DNA from: Marinilabiliaceae bacterium UBA5488
GTDB lineage: Bacteria > Bacteroidota > Bacteroidia > Bacteroidales > Marinilabiliaceae
Assembly: GCA_002427105.1 (NCBI GenBank)
Contig: DIPM01000027.1
Location: forward strand, 1-64,000
Direction: 5' to 3'
DNA: 64,000 bases
Below, piece by piece: positions 26,718 through 36,651 of the stretch. Position numbers and translations under genes: made by a program. A model generated the notes under the pieces. It ran no database searches. It saw only the letters and a program-made list of their open reading frames with translations, and was not told the origin of the DNA. Positions within the stretch are counted from its first letter, which is position 1. Every line of letters starts with the position of its first letter.

Positions 26718-27085
26718 TGCCGGTTATAGAATTATTTGACTATACGATTGATAGTTTATCAGAGGGTGAGATAGGGGTCAGCTTGCGGTTTAATAAGATG
26801 CATCCTGTTTACGCCGGCCATTTTCCGGGCACTCCGGTAACGCCGGGGGTTTGTCAGCTTATGGCAGTAAAGGCAGTTGTCAGTGATGCTTTAGGTCAAG
26901 CGCTTCAGCTGAGTTTGGCACCTGAGATAAAGTTTCTTTCTATGCACAATCCTTTTGAGAGCGAGAGTCTTACTCTTGCTATTAAATATGGTATTGGCGA
27001 AGATCAAGTGATAAGTGTTAATGCGCTTATTTCTGATAAGCAGCGTAAAATATTGAAGCTTAATGGAGAGTATAGAGCAGTATAG
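26717..27085 (+). CDS. FabZ-like dehydratase subunit lacking the catalytic Glu (ApeI-like)
   Basis: This 122-residue hotdog protein has the FabZ loop YAGHFPGTPVTPGV with His35 intact. The helix that should read ExxAQ reads QLMAVKA, so the Glu position is Met49. It thus keeps His and loses Glu, the mirror image of the subunit at 19633 (Glu59, no His). A heterodimer of the two could form one complete His/Glu site for dehydrating 3-hydroxyacyl-ACP in polyene growth. It overlaps the glycosyltransferase by 23 bases. Confidence 0.82.
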   Translation: MPVIELFDYTIDSLSEGEIGVSLRFNKMHPVYAGHFPGTPVTPGVCQLMAVKAVVSDALGQALQLSLAPEIKFLSMHNPFESESLTLAIKYGIGEDQVISVNALISDKQRKILKLNGEYRAV

Positions 27086-28247
27086 CAAATGTAAATCCTT
27101 GTTTAAGGAGAAGAGCTGTTGCGTAATTATTCCCAGCTACAATAATTCCCGGTTTTTGGACGGAGTATTGTCAGATGTCCTCAAATATTGCGAGGATGTG
27201 ATACTGGTAAATGACGGCAGCACTGATAATACACTTGAGGTTCTGGCACCCTATAAGCAAATTGATTTATTAAGCTATCCAAAAAACAGGGGGAAGGGTC
27301 ATGCCTTAAAGACAGGATTCAGGCATGCTTATAACAAGGGATTCAAATATGCAATTACTATAGATTCTGATGGTCAGCATTATGCCAGGGACTTAGTGAA
27401 TTTTTTGGAACTGATAGATGATAATCCTAATGCTATAATCATCGGAGCCCGTGATTTGAATCAGGAAAATATGAGCGGTAAAAGTAATTTTGCCAATAAA
27501 TTTTCCAACTTTTGGTTTAAAGTCGAGACCGGTCTTACGATGCCCGACACCCAGTCGGGCTATCGTCTATATCCGCTGGTTCCGCTAAACGATATACGTT
27601 TTTTTACCGGGAAGTATGAGTTTGAGATAGAAGTTTTAGTGAGAGGGGTCTGGAAAGGGGTAGATGTAATCACCGCGCTTATTGATGTTTATTATCCGCC
27701 AAGAGAAGAGCGGGTAACTCATTTCAGGCCTTTTAAGGATTTTTTTCGGATCAGTTTGCTTAACACTGTTCTGGTTTTGATGGCTTTTTTGTGGTATCAT
27801 CCCCGCCGAATCTACCGGGAGTACAGCAAAAAGTCCCTTAAGCAGATTTATCGTGAAGCCGCAGCATCGGCGGCAGCCATTCCAAATGCAAAGATTGCCG
27901 CCTCGATAGCATTCGGCGTTTTTATGGGCATCTTTCCCGTGTGGGGCTATCAACTTCTGCTGGGTTTTATTATAGCTCACCTTCTGTCGCTCAACAAGGC
28001 CATCTTCTTTATTGCCGCCAATATAAGTCTTCCGCCGATGATTCCTGTAATTGTCTATTTAAGCTATGTCCTTGGCGGATATATGCTTGGTTCAGGCTCA
28101 TGGGCAGTTGATTTTGAGTTGTCATTAGAAGGGATTAAGGATAACCTGGTGCAATATCTTATAGGAGCCGTCGGTCTTTCGTGTATAGCATCTTTAGTAT
28201 TTGGTTCTTTGTCATATTTGTTATTGAGTGTTTTTAAAAGGGGATAG
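27063..28247 (+). CDS. GT2 glycosyltransferase fused to DUF2062
   Basis: This 394-residue protein has a DPM1-like GT-A domain (about 18-245) with VIIPSYNN, NDGSTDNT (50-57) and the DxD-type DSDGQH (101-106). A hydrophobic C-terminal DUF2062 domain follows (about 265-390, GVFMGIFPVWGYQ), with three to four membrane segments. A polyprenyl-phosphate or lipid glycosyl transfer at the inner membrane is expected. Its stop touches the start of the MMPL fusion without a gap. In this cluster it may glycosylate or otherwise process a lipid carrier; the sugar is unknown. Confidence 0.85.
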   Translation: MESIEQYSKCKSLFKEKSCCVIIPSYNNSRFLDGVLSDVLKYCEDVILVNDGSTDNTLEVLAPYKQIDLLSYPKNRGKGHALKTGFRHAYNKGFKYAITIDSDGQHYARDLVNFLELIDDNPNAIIIGARDLNQENMSGKSNFANKFSNFWFKVETGLTMPDTQSGYRLYPLVPLNDIRFFTGKYEFEIEVLVRGVWKGVDVITALIDVYYPPREERVTHFRPFKDFFRISLLNTVLVLMAFLWYHPRRIYREYSKKSLKQIYREAAASAAAIPNAKIAASIAFGVFMGIFPVWGYQLLLGFIIAHLLSLNKAIFFIAANISLPPMIPVIVYLSYVLGGYMLGSGSWAVDFELSLEGIKDNLVQYLIGAVGLSCIASLVFGSLSYLLLSVFKRG

Positions 28248-31200
28248 ATGAATAATATTTTTGTACGCTTACACCGTTTTTTGCTTCGTCATATATTGAG
28301 TGTAACGATTATGACGGTACTTTTTATTTTAATATCCCTCTTTTTGCTGTCTCGTATTTCTTTTACTGAGGATGCGAATTCATTAATTCCACGCGACCGT
28401 AGAATTAGCGCGATAGCCGAAGTCTTTAGCAGCTCAGAATTTGCCGAGCGCATAATAGTAACCTTTTCTATGGCTGACAGCTCGGTGACTGATGAGGGCA
28501 AATTGCTTGAAGCTGCAAAGATATTTTACAACTCAATAAGTGCCGATAGCGGCCTTATAGCCGGTATTGATTTTGAAGTGGATCAGTCGCATATTTTAGG
28601 TGTTTACGATTTTGTTTTCGACAATCTTCCTCTCTATATGGATGATTCGGATTATGAGCGATTAGATACCATATTAAGTTACGAGTCGATTCACTCGCAA
28701 ATAGAAGGCGGCTATCGCAGCCTTATTTCGCCTGCCGGTTTTGCTACCCGTAAGTTCTTCTTCAATGACCCTCTTAATATCGCGTCTATCGCGCTTAGTA
28801 AGCTTTCCTCCTTCAATATTGATGAGAATTTTGAAGTTTACAATGGCTATATCTACACCGGTGAGCATAAACATCTGCTTATGTTTATCGACCCTTATTA
28901 TCCCGCAGCCAATACTGCCAAGAATGCCCTTCTGGTTGACAGGCTTAATGATGCGGCAGAGGAGCTTGGTCAACAGATGGCGGATGTTAAGGTTGAAAGC
29001 TACGGAGGTACAATGGTTGCTGTTGAGAATTCGCTACAGGTAAAGCGGGATATTATTCTTACTGTAGCCATTTCGATATTGTTTTTAAGCTTACTGTTTT
29101 GGTTTTATTTCCGGCGCATCAGGATTATTTTGTACCTGTTTTTCCCTGCCTTTATGGGGGCCTTGCTATCACTGATTCTCGTTAATCTGATAATGGGGGA
29201 GGTTTCTGTTATAGCCCTTGGAATTGGGGCAATCCTCCTGTGCATCACGATAGACTATTCCCTTCACGTCTTTACGCATACAAAGGAGACTAATTCGGTA
29301 TCCGAGGCCTTACAAAAGGTCTCTTTCCCCGTTTTGCTTAGTGCCCTAACCACCGCTGCTGCGCTGTTATGTGTCTATGTTATCAAGTCGGATGCCTTGA
29401 AGCAGCTGAGCCTTTTTGCTACTTTCGGAATTATAGTATCTTGCCTGACAGCTCTTTGCTTATTGCCTTTATTGGCGCGCAGTATTAAGAACCAACGAGC
29501 CAACAGCACTTCGCTTATGTTCTCGCGCTTGGTTGAGCCCGAGCTCCATAAGAAGAATTACCTTGTTTGGGGCGTTCTGCTTTTAACCCTTGTGTTTTCT
29601 TTGTCAGTCAATAAGCTGAGTTTTAACGGCGATATCGCAACTCTAAATTATCAGTCTAAGGAACTCACCGAGGCGCAGAATAATTTGATGGAAATCAGCG
29701 CACAGGCAAATAGTGCGGTGTTTGTATTTAATCATGGTAAGACCTTAGCTGAAGCCCTGGAACAGAGCGATAAGAATTTCGATTTCTTAATTGGTCTGAC
29801 CGAAAAGGGCTTTGCCAAAAGCGCAGTATCGGTTTCGGGAGTTCTGCCCGGCAAAATTTTGCAGCAAGAGCGAATAGACAGATGGAACAGCTTTTGGAGC
29901 GAAGAAAAAAAGGGGGCAGTGAAAGCGTCTATGATTAAAGCCGGTCGAAGCTTCAAAATTAAGGAGGAAGCTTTTGGCAATTTCTACAAGCTTTTGAGTC
30001 GTGATTTTAGCGTTGAGGAACCGGAACATTTTAAGCCGGTAATAGATGCGTTCCTGAATAATTTCATTAATGAGACAGGTGGTGAATATTATGTTGCTTC
30101 TGTTCTTAAGGCAGAAGCCGGCAGCAAGCCTCAGCTAATAGATGCACTAACGGCCAATGATGATTTAGTAATATTTGACCAGCAGTTGCTGATAAATAGA
30201 TTGTTGGAAATCCTTAAGGAGGATTTCAACAAGCTTTCTCTATTATCTATGATAGTAGTATTCGCAATGTTGTTGCTCTTCTTTGGTCGTATTGAGCTGG
30301 CCATTGTAACTTTTCTCCCGATTTTGACCGGATGGTTATGGACCCTTGGCATCATGGGGCTTAGCGGTATTGAGTTTAATATCTTCAATATTATTATTTC
30401 CAGTCTGATTTTTGGACTGGGTCTGGATTACAGTATTCTGTTGGTTAGTGGGATGATAGATGACTACAAGTATGGCAACAGTCCGCTTTCGCGCTATAAG
30501 GTTTCTGTGCTTATGTCAGCTTTTACCACTCTGGGCGGATTTGGCGTGTTGGTTTTTGCCGGGCATCCTGCAATCAGGTCTATTGCTCTGGTCTCCATTA
30601 TCGGTATCAGCTCGGTACTAATAATCTCCTTTATAATAACGCCGCGTCTTTTTTCGTGGTTGGTCTATAAAGGAGGCAAGAAGCGTCTGCAAGCCTTAAC
30701 TCTGGCAGATGCTCTTTTGTCTGCATTGACCTTTAGTTTGTTTGTCCTGTTTGCTTTTATCCTGACGCTGATTGTGCCATTTCTGGCCCTTGCCCCTGTT
30801 CGGAAGAAGCACAAGAAAGCAGCCATGACCTTTCTTATATCATTTTTTTCAAAGCTTATTGTTGCCCTAATTTTCCCTGTACGCAAGTCTTTTATTGATA
30901 AAGCAAAAGCTGATTTTTCGAAGCCCTCGGTTATTATCTCAAATCATCAGTCGCACCTGGATTTGGTGCTTTTGCTTATGCAGCATCCCAAAATCATTGT
31001 TTTCACCAATCGTTGGGTGTATAATAATATGTTTTACGGCCTGTTTATTCGTTTTGCCGATTATTTTCCTGCCTACAAAGGTGTTGATGAAGGTCTTGAT
31101 AAGCTTCGTGAAAAGATTGCTGAAGGCTATTCTATTCTTATTTTCCCGGAAGGCAAACGTAGCCCCGACGGCTCAATAGGCCGTTTCCATCAAGGAGCCT

Positions 31201-32093
31201 TTGCTATCGCACACGCTCTTAATATCGACATCCAGCCCATTATGATTCACGGGGCCTATAATTCACTTCCAAAGTCAGAGTTTGTTCTTCGCCCGGGGCA
31301 AGTTAGTCTGAAGTTCTTTGACAGGATTAGTCCTAAAGGAAGAGAGACAGCTCATGGCATATCATTTCTGGCTCAGGCTAAGGAAGTAACCGCTTTTTAC
31401 CGTGAAGAGTTTTCAAAACTTAGGTCTCAACTTGAAACGCCCGACTTTGTGAAGCGTGTTCTGATTCATCGCTATATCTATAAAGAGCCGGTGCTTGAGT
31501 GGTATATGAGGGTCAAGTTGCGTCTGGAAAAAGAATATCGCTTTTTCAATAATATAATACCAAGGAAGGCCCATGTGGTTGACGTAGGCTGTGGCTACGG
31601 GTTCTTGTCGGGTATGTTGGCACTTACCTCCCCTGAAAGGCAGCTAATAGGTGTCGATTATGACGAAGAGAAGATAGCACTTGCCCAAAACTCACACGGG
31701 CAGGGTGAGCAGATCAGTTTCAGAGTGATGGACATAGCCGCCGAAGCTCTTCCCGTGGGCGAGGTCTATATTTTTAGCGATGTTCTTCATTATCTTCCTG
31801 AAATCAAGCAAAAAGAGCTTTTGGAAGGATGCATGAAGAGCCTGCCCGACAATGGTATGATAATTATCAGGGATGCTGATACAGACTTAAAGCGTGGTAC
31901 TTTTTTCACCAAGCTAAGCGAGTTTTTCTCAACCCGTTTGCTTGGCTTCAATAAGGTGGACTACGGCCTCACCTTTGTTCCCGGCAGTCTGGTCAAAGAT
32001 CTTGCCTCGCGTAATAATCTGGACTGTAAGGTCTATGATAACGCGTATTTGGCGACCTCAAATATTACTTATGTTATAACAAGGCATCCTTGA
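28248..32093 (+). CDS. Trifunctional MMPL exporter / lysophospholipid acyltransferase-like / SAM methyltransferase fusion
   Basis: This 1281-residue protein has three parts. Residues 1 to about 870 form an RND/MMPL exporter with twelve or more membrane segments and two large periplasmic loops. Residues about 890-1070 form a PlsC-like acyltransferase with NHQSHLDL (about 899) and FPEGKRSPDG (about 966). Residues about 1100-1280 form a class I methyltransferase with VVDVGCGYGFLSG (about 1110). The frame is open throughout with no internal stop, so the fusion is real in this sequence. Acylation, methylation and export of the pigment may thus be coupled at the inner membrane. Similar fusions exist in other flexirubin producers. 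Confidence 0.9.
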   Translation: MNNIFVRLHRFLLRHILSVTIMTVLFILISLFLLSRISFTEDANSLIPRDRRISAIAEVFSSSEFAERIIVTFSMADSSVTDEGKLLEAAKIFYNSISADSGLIAGIDFEVDQSHILGVYDFVFDNLPLYMDDSDYERLDTILSYESIHSQIEGGYRSLISPAGFATRKFFFNDPLNIASIALSKLSSFNIDENFEVYNGYIYTGEHKHLLMFIDPYYPAANTAKNALLVDRLNDAAEELGQQMADVKVESYGGTMVAVENSLQVKRDIILTVAISILFLSLLFWFYFRRIRIILYLFFPAFMGALLSLILVNLIMGEVSVIALGIGAILLCITIDYSLHVFTHTKETNSVSEALQKVSFPVLLSALTTAAALLCVYVIKSDALKQLSLFATFGIIVSCLTALCLLPLLARSIKNQRANSTSLMFSRLVEPELHKKNYLVWGVLLLTLVFSLSVNKLSFNGDIATLNYQSKELTEAQNNLMEISAQANSAVFVFNHGKTLAEALEQSDKNFDFLIGLTEKGFAKSAVSVSGVLPGKILQQERIDRWNSFWSEEKKGAVKASMIKAGRSFKIKEEAFGNFYKLLSRDFSVEEPEHFKPVIDAFLNNFINETGGEYYVASVLKAEAGSKPQLIDALTANDDLVIFDQQLLINRLLEILKEDFNKLSLLSMIVVFAMLLLFFGRIELAIVTFLPILTGWLWTLGIMGLSGIEFNIFNIIISSLIFGLGLDYSILLVSGMIDDYKYGNSPLSRYKVSVLMSAFTTLGGFGVLVFAGHPAIRSIALVSIIGISSVLIISFIITPRLFSWLVYKGGKKRLQALTLADALLSALTFSLFVLFAFILTLIVPFLALAPVRKKHKKAAMTFLISFFSKLIVALIFPVRKSFIDKAKADFSKPSVIISNHQSHLDLVLLLMQHPKIIVFTNRWVYNNMFYGLFIRFADYFPAYKGVDEGLDKLREKIAEGYSILIFPEGKRSPDGSIGRFHQGAFAIAHALNIDIQPIMIHGAYNSLPKSEFVLRPGQVSLKFFDRISPKGRETAHGISFLAQAKEVTAFYREEFSKLRSQLETPDFVKRVLIHRYIYKEPVLEWYMRVKLRLEKEYRFFNNIIPRKAHVVDVGCGYGFLSGMLALTSPERQLIGVDYDEEKIALAQNSHGQGEQISFRVMDIAAEALPVGEVYIFSDVLHYLPEIKQKELLEGCMKSLPDNGMIIIRDADTDLKRGTFFTKLSEFFSTRLLGFNKVDYGLTFVPGSLVKDLASRNNLDCKVYDNAYLATSNITYVITRHP

Positions 32094-32097
32094 TATT

Positions 32098-33591
32098 ATG
32101 GATAGAAAATTTGACATAGTGATTATTGGCAGCGGCTTTGGAGGACTGATGTGTGCTTCTGTTCTTGGTAAGCATGGTTTCAAAGTAGCCCTGCTTGAGA
32201 TGGCTGAAAGTTATGGAGGAAACCTTCAGAATTTTGTGCGCGACGGTCTTGTTTTTAATACCGGCCTTCATTATATCGGAGCCTTGGAGGAGGGGCAAGT
32301 TCTCAATAAAATATTCAAGTATCTGGGCCTTATGGATAGGCTTGAGTTTGAAATGCTCGACCCGGAATGCTTTGACCGGATAATAATTGCGGATAGGACT
32401 TATTGTTGCGCCTCGGGCTTTGAAAATTATGCACAAAGACTGCTTTCTTACTTCCCTGAAGAGCAGGAAGCCATTAATAATTATATGTCCCTGATTAGAG
32501 ATGTCTGGGCTAAAAATCCTTTTCTGAATTTTAGGGAGATTGACCCGAATTTCGATTATTCGATGTCTTTTTCCAACACAGGGCTGATGGATGCTATAAA
32601 CAGTTTAACGACTAATGAGGAGCTTAAGGCGGTCTTGCTGTCAAACAACGGTCTCTATGCAGGCGTTCCCGGGCGTACTCCTTTTTATGTACATGCCTTG
32701 ATAAACGGCCTGTTCATCCAGAGTGCCTTTAATGTTAAGGGTGGAAGCGCACGCCTTGCCGATGCCTTTGTAAGTATTATCAAGGAGCAGGGAGGAAGTG
32801 TTTTTACCGGCAAGAAAGTGCAGGCGATAACGAGCAAAGACTTGAAGGCTATATCTGCCCTAACTGCTGATGGTGACGAGTTTTTTGCTGAGGCTTTTTA
32901 TTCGACCATACATCCTGCGGAAGCAATTAAGCTTTTTGATAAAGGAGTATTTCGGAAGCCTTTTGTACAGCGCATCGAAAAAATGGCGAACACGATTGGT
33001 TCCTTTGTTCTTTATGTGACCCTTCGTAAAGGAGTGTTTGAACATATAAAGTCTAATATTTATTACTCAAAGACTCAGGACGTGTGGGGCGCAGTTTATA
33101 AGCCGGAAGAATGGCCCAAGTCGGTAATGATGTACACCACTGAAGATAAAGGCCTCCCCGGCTTTGCCGAAAGTGCTACTATTATTACTTTTATGCACTA
33201 TAGCGAGGTGGCGCAATGGGAGGATAAGCAGAAACGGAGGCAGGATGGCAGCTACGAGGCCTTTAAAGAAGAACGGTCGGCACGTCTTTTTGCTATGATA
33301 GAGGAGAGATTTAAAGGCTTTAAGGCTGCCTCAGTATCGTGGTTTTCGTCAACTCCGCTTACCTATTTCGACTATACCGGCTCGCCGGAAGGCTCGATGT
33401 ACGGTCTGGCAAAGGATTATAAAAGTGGTTTCGGGAGTTATTTGCCGGTAACAACCAGGGTGTCTAACTTCTTTATTACGGGTCAGAGTGTGGGAGTGCA
33501 TGGAGTTATGGGTGTTGCCATGAATTCTATTGTTGCTGCATCCAAGCTGCTGGATATTAACGAGCTGCTTAAAGAGATAGAGGGGAGTTAG
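32098..33591 (+). CDS. FAD-dependent oxidoreductase, phytoene desaturase/retinol saturase-like
   Basis: This 497-residue protein starts with the dinucleotide-binding motif IIGSGFGGLMCA and an acidic strand end (ALLEMAESYGGN), and ends with the second FAD contact region (ITGQSVGVHGVMG). This is the CrtI/carotenoid isomerase layout. It may desaturate or isomerise the polyene chain or an alkyl chain of the resorcinol. It lies four bases after the MMPL fusion. Confidence 0.85.
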   Translation: MDRKFDIVIIGSGFGGLMCASVLGKHGFKVALLEMAESYGGNLQNFVRDGLVFNTGLHYIGALEEGQVLNKIFKYLGLMDRLEFEMLDPECFDRIIIADRTYCCASGFENYAQRLLSYFPEEQEAINNYMSLIRDVWAKNPFLNFREIDPNFDYSMSFSNTGLMDAINSLTTNEELKAVLLSNNGLYAGVPGRTPFYVHALINGLFIQSAFNVKGGSARLADAFVSIIKEQGGSVFTGKKVQAITSKDLKAISALTADGDEFFAEAFYSTIHPAEAIKLFDKGVFRKPFVQRIEKMANTIGSFVLYVTLRKGVFEHIKSNIYYSKTQDVWGAVYKPEEWPKSVMMYTTEDKGLPGFAESATIITFMHYSEVAQWEDKQKRRQDGSYEAFKEERSARLFAMIEERFKGFKAASVSWFSSTPLTYFDYTGSPEGSMYGLAKDYKSGFGSYLPVTTRVSNFFITGQSVGVHGVMGVAMNSIVAASKLLDINELLKEIEGS

Positions 33592-33661
33592 TTATGAGTT
33601 ATGAGTTTTAGCGGTTTAGCGGGAAGGATTTTTATAGTTTGAAGGTAAAAGGGAAAAATAT

Positions 33662-35344
33662 ATGCTCAGGTTTTTTAGGGTTTTATTACGGATAGCAATT
33701 ATAGCAGCTTTGGTGCTGGCTATAGGAGTGCTGATTTTTAAGCTGGCTACAAGACTGGAGGAGCCAACTGTGGAGAATAGCTTTGACTCTGAAGGGCGGA
33801 AGAGGAGCATAGCGGAGGACTTTTATGTCTTTGAAGACAGTTGGTTAAAGAAGAACCGGGAAGGTCTTTGGGAGATGTACCTTTCGGGCGATGCCTTTGA
33901 AATGGGTTATAAGAACGGTCTTTTAACTGATAGTCTCAATGCCTTGCAAGAACTCTATTTTATTGAAACTATACGTGAAATTATACCTTCCGACCGCTAC
34001 CTGAATTTCCTGAAGCACTTTCTGGCCTGGTATAATCGCAGCCTCGACCGCTATATCCCCGCGGAATACCGTGAGGAGATTTATGGAGTGTCGCGCTTCG
34101 CCTCGGATGATTTCAAAGTTATTGGCGATGGATATGCCAGAGCCCTCAACTATCATGCAGCCCACGATATTGGCCATGCCCTCCAAAATATGAACCTTGT
34201 TGCCTGCACTGCTTTTATGGTTAATGACAGCCTTTCGGAAGATGGCAGCATGATCATTGGCCGGAATATGGATTTCTCTATGGGCGATGATTTTGCTTCG
34301 AATAAAATCGTTGTTTTTCAGCGTCCTGACAAGGGTCATAATTTTGCTTATATAAGCTGGGCAGGAATGATTGGTGTTGTCTCCGGGATGAACGACCAGG
34401 GACTGGTTGTTACTTTAAATGCAGCAAAATCAGATATTCCATTGTCAGCTAAAACGCCCGTGTCTATACTTGCCAGACAGGTATTACAGTATGCTTCTAA
34501 CATTGACGAGGCTTATGTCATAATTGAAGCGGCGGAGGTATTTGTGGCTGAGTCGTTTTTGATTGGCTCAGCTCATGATGGCAAAACTGTTGTTATTGAG
34601 AAGTCTATTGGACGATGCGCTGTTTACGACAGCAATTCAGACCAACTTATTCTGACAAATCATTATCAGAGTGAGGAGCTTGGAAGGCATAAACTTAACC
34701 TTGAGGCTATTGAGGATGGCTCATCGCCCTATCGCTTGCAGCGTACAAAGCAACTGATTGAGCGTCAGGCTAAGCATAACTATGAGTCTGTCGCGGCAAT
34801 TCTGCGCGACAGGCGCGGCATGGACAATGCGGATATCGGCATGGGTAATGAGAAAGCTGTCAATCAGTTTATTGCGCATCATTCAGTTATTTTTAAGCCC
34901 GAAAAGGGAGAAATGTGGGTTTCTGCTAATCCCTATCAGTTAGGGAGTTATTTGTGTTATAATCTTAATGATATTTTTGCGGAGGACTTTGATTTTAGCG
35001 GAGTTGTTGATGATACAACTCAGACGATAGCTGCCGATCCCTTTCTCTTGTCGGATGATTACAGGGCTTTTGTGAGCTACAAAGAGTGGACTGCTCGTTT
35101 TAAGAAGCTTTTGTGGGACGAATCGCCTGAGGCTATTAAAGCTGAAGACCTTGAACTGTATGAGCGTTTGAATCCAGAATTCTTCTATAGCTATTTTATA
35201 ATCGGGGAATGTTGGAGTTTAAAGGGGGACAGCGAAAGGGCACTAAGCTATTACGAAAAGGCCTTAGGCAAGGAAATAGCCCGGCTGAGCGAGCGCCGTA
35301 TGATAGAAGGACGCATAGAAAGTCTTAAGGAGAAGGCTCGGTGA
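33662..35344 (+). CDS. C45-type Ntn hydrolase / acyltransferase, membrane-anchored
   Basis: This 560-residue protein has an N-terminal membrane anchor (about 8-30) and a large Ntn hydrolase domain of the acyl-CoA:6-aminopenicillanate acyltransferase type, with the probable nucleophile Cys182 in NLVACTAF followed by GRNMDF. The C-terminus has a TPR-like helix pair (ECWSLKGDSERALSYYEKAL). In most C45 proteins the Cys becomes N-terminal after self-cleavage. In this cluster it is a candidate for making or breaking the ester between polyene and resorcinol, on the periplasmic face if the anchor is as drawn. Confidence 0.8.
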   Translation: MLRFFRVLLRIAIIAALVLAIGVLIFKLATRLEEPTVENSFDSEGRKRSIAEDFYVFEDSWLKKNREGLWEMYLSGDAFEMGYKNGLLTDSLNALQELYFIETIREIIPSDRYLNFLKHFLAWYNRSLDRYIPAEYREEIYGVSRFASDDFKVIGDGYARALNYHAAHDIGHALQNMNLVACTAFMVNDSLSEDGSMIIGRNMDFSMGDDFASNKIVVFQRPDKGHNFAYISWAGMIGVVSGMNDQGLVVTLNAAKSDIPLSAKTPVSILARQVLQYASNIDEAYVIIEAAEVFVAESFLIGSAHDGKTVVIEKSIGRCAVYDSNSDQLILTNHYQSEELGRHKLNLEAIEDGSSPYRLQRTKQLIERQAKHNYESVAAILRDRRGMDNADIGMGNEKAVNQFIAHHSVIFKPEKGEMWVSANPYQLGSYLCYNLNDIFAEDFDFSGVVDDTTQTIAADPFLLSDDYRAFVSYKEWTARFKKLLWDESPEAIKAEDLELYERLNPEFFYSYFIIGECWSLKGDSERALSYYEKALGKEIARLSERRMIEGRIESLKEKAR

Positions 35345-35409
35345 GTGAGGCTGCTAGTGTTAGACATTAACGATTATGAAAATATATTTTGCCATTAAGA
35401 CTTTGATTT

Positions 35410-36651
35410 ATGTGTAAAAGGTTTTTCCTGACTTTTATTGTTCTGATTCTGACGTTTGGCCCTAATGTCGCGGAAGGTCGTAATGAATCGTCACTTCTAC
35501 CCAAGCCCAAAGGACAATACGCCATAGGCACTCAAAAATTTTTCCTGACGGATAGTACTCGCAAGGAGAGCTTTATAATCCGCAGGAAGTATCGTGAACT
35601 CTATATCAAGATGTGGTTTCCGGTTGAAGTGAGCGGAGAGTTGGAGTATGAATACTTCTTGGGTGATTATCCCACCGAGGTGGTTAGTGGCATTTTTAAA
35701 GCTGTGGGCCTCGACAAGGAGCTTGTCAACGAAATTAAATCAACAACTACCAATTCTGTTAAAGGCGGACTTGAACCGCTTGGCAAAGATTTGTTTCCTG
35801 TGGTTATTTTTAATCCCGGATTCTATTTCGGGATGGCCGATTTTTACACCAGTATGGCCGAGAATCTGGCAAGCCACGGCTTTATCGTTTGCAGTATCAA
35901 CCACCCTTATGAGCAGCCTTATGTTGAGCAGAGCGGGAAAAATGCCAAAATGAAGAAGAAGAAAGCGCAGCTGGCATATCTTCAACTCTATCTTATGGAA
36001 AACTTCCGTAAGTTGGAACTTGAAACTGATGAGCAAATTGTTGCCGGCACCCGCCTTTACCTTAAGAAATTATCTCGTTTTGACAAAACTGTAAGAAGAT
36101 GGACTGCCGACAATGAGGCATTTATCGACTATCTGCATTATGTTTGTAATAGTGATTCGGCAAGCGCTTTGTTTAGGCGTATGGATATCAACAATATAGG
36201 GCTTATGGGGCAGTCGATTGGCGGCGCTGTAGCCGGTCAGGTTTGCCTTGATAACCCGGATAGGATAGCTGCCGGGATAAACCTTGATTGTTTTCAGTTT
36301 GGTGATATGATTGATAAGCCGCTGGAAGTGCCTTTTATGCTGATGGAGACTGAGCACTACGAAATTTGGCGCATGGGAAATTCGGTAGTTTATCGCAATG
36401 TTGCAGATGATTTTTATAAGTTTACCATAAAGGGAGCTAAGCACTTTATTTATAGTGATGCTGCCATACTAGACCTGATTGAGCGGGAGGAGCAGATAAA
36501 GATGATAGGAGATGTTGATGGAGCTGAGGCAAATGCCCTGATTAATTCCTATATACTTGCCTTTTTCTCTAAGTATCTTCAGGGAAATACGGACGATACC
36601 CTTTTTGAAGCGGTTGACAATGAGCAATATAAGTTTTTAAAGATAAAATAA
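35410..36651 (+). CDS. Secreted alpha/beta hydrolase (PAF-acetylhydrolase-like)
   Basis: This 413-residue protein has a signal peptide (MCKRFFLTFIVLILTFGPNVAEG), an oxyanion strand (FPVVIFNPGF) and the nucleophile elbow GQSIGG at about 267-272, with a late His in KGAKHFIYSD. It resembles platelet-activating factor acetylhydrolases, which cleave short esters from lipids. It is 65 bases after the Ntn hydrolase and overlaps the ligase by one base. It may act on an ester of the pigment or a lipid acceptor. Confidence 0.82.
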   Translation: MCKRFFLTFIVLILTFGPNVAEGRNESSLLPKPKGQYAIGTQKFFLTDSTRKESFIIRRKYRELYIKMWFPVEVSGELEYEYFLGDYPTEVVSGIFKAVGLDKELVNEIKSTTTNSVKGGLEPLGKDLFPVVIFNPGFYFGMADFYTSMAENLASHGFIVCSINHPYEQPYVEQSGKNAKMKKKKAQLAYLQLYLMENFRKLELETDEQIVAGTRLYLKKLSRFDKTVRRWTADNEAFIDYLHYVCNSDSASALFRRMDINNIGLMGQSIGGAVAGQVCLDNPDRIAAGINLDCFQFGDMIDKPLEVPFMLMETEHYEIWRMGNSVVYRNVADDFYKFTIKGAKHFIYSDAAILDLIEREEQIKMIGDVDGAEANALINSYILAFFSKYLQGNTDDTLFEAVDNEQYKFLKIK

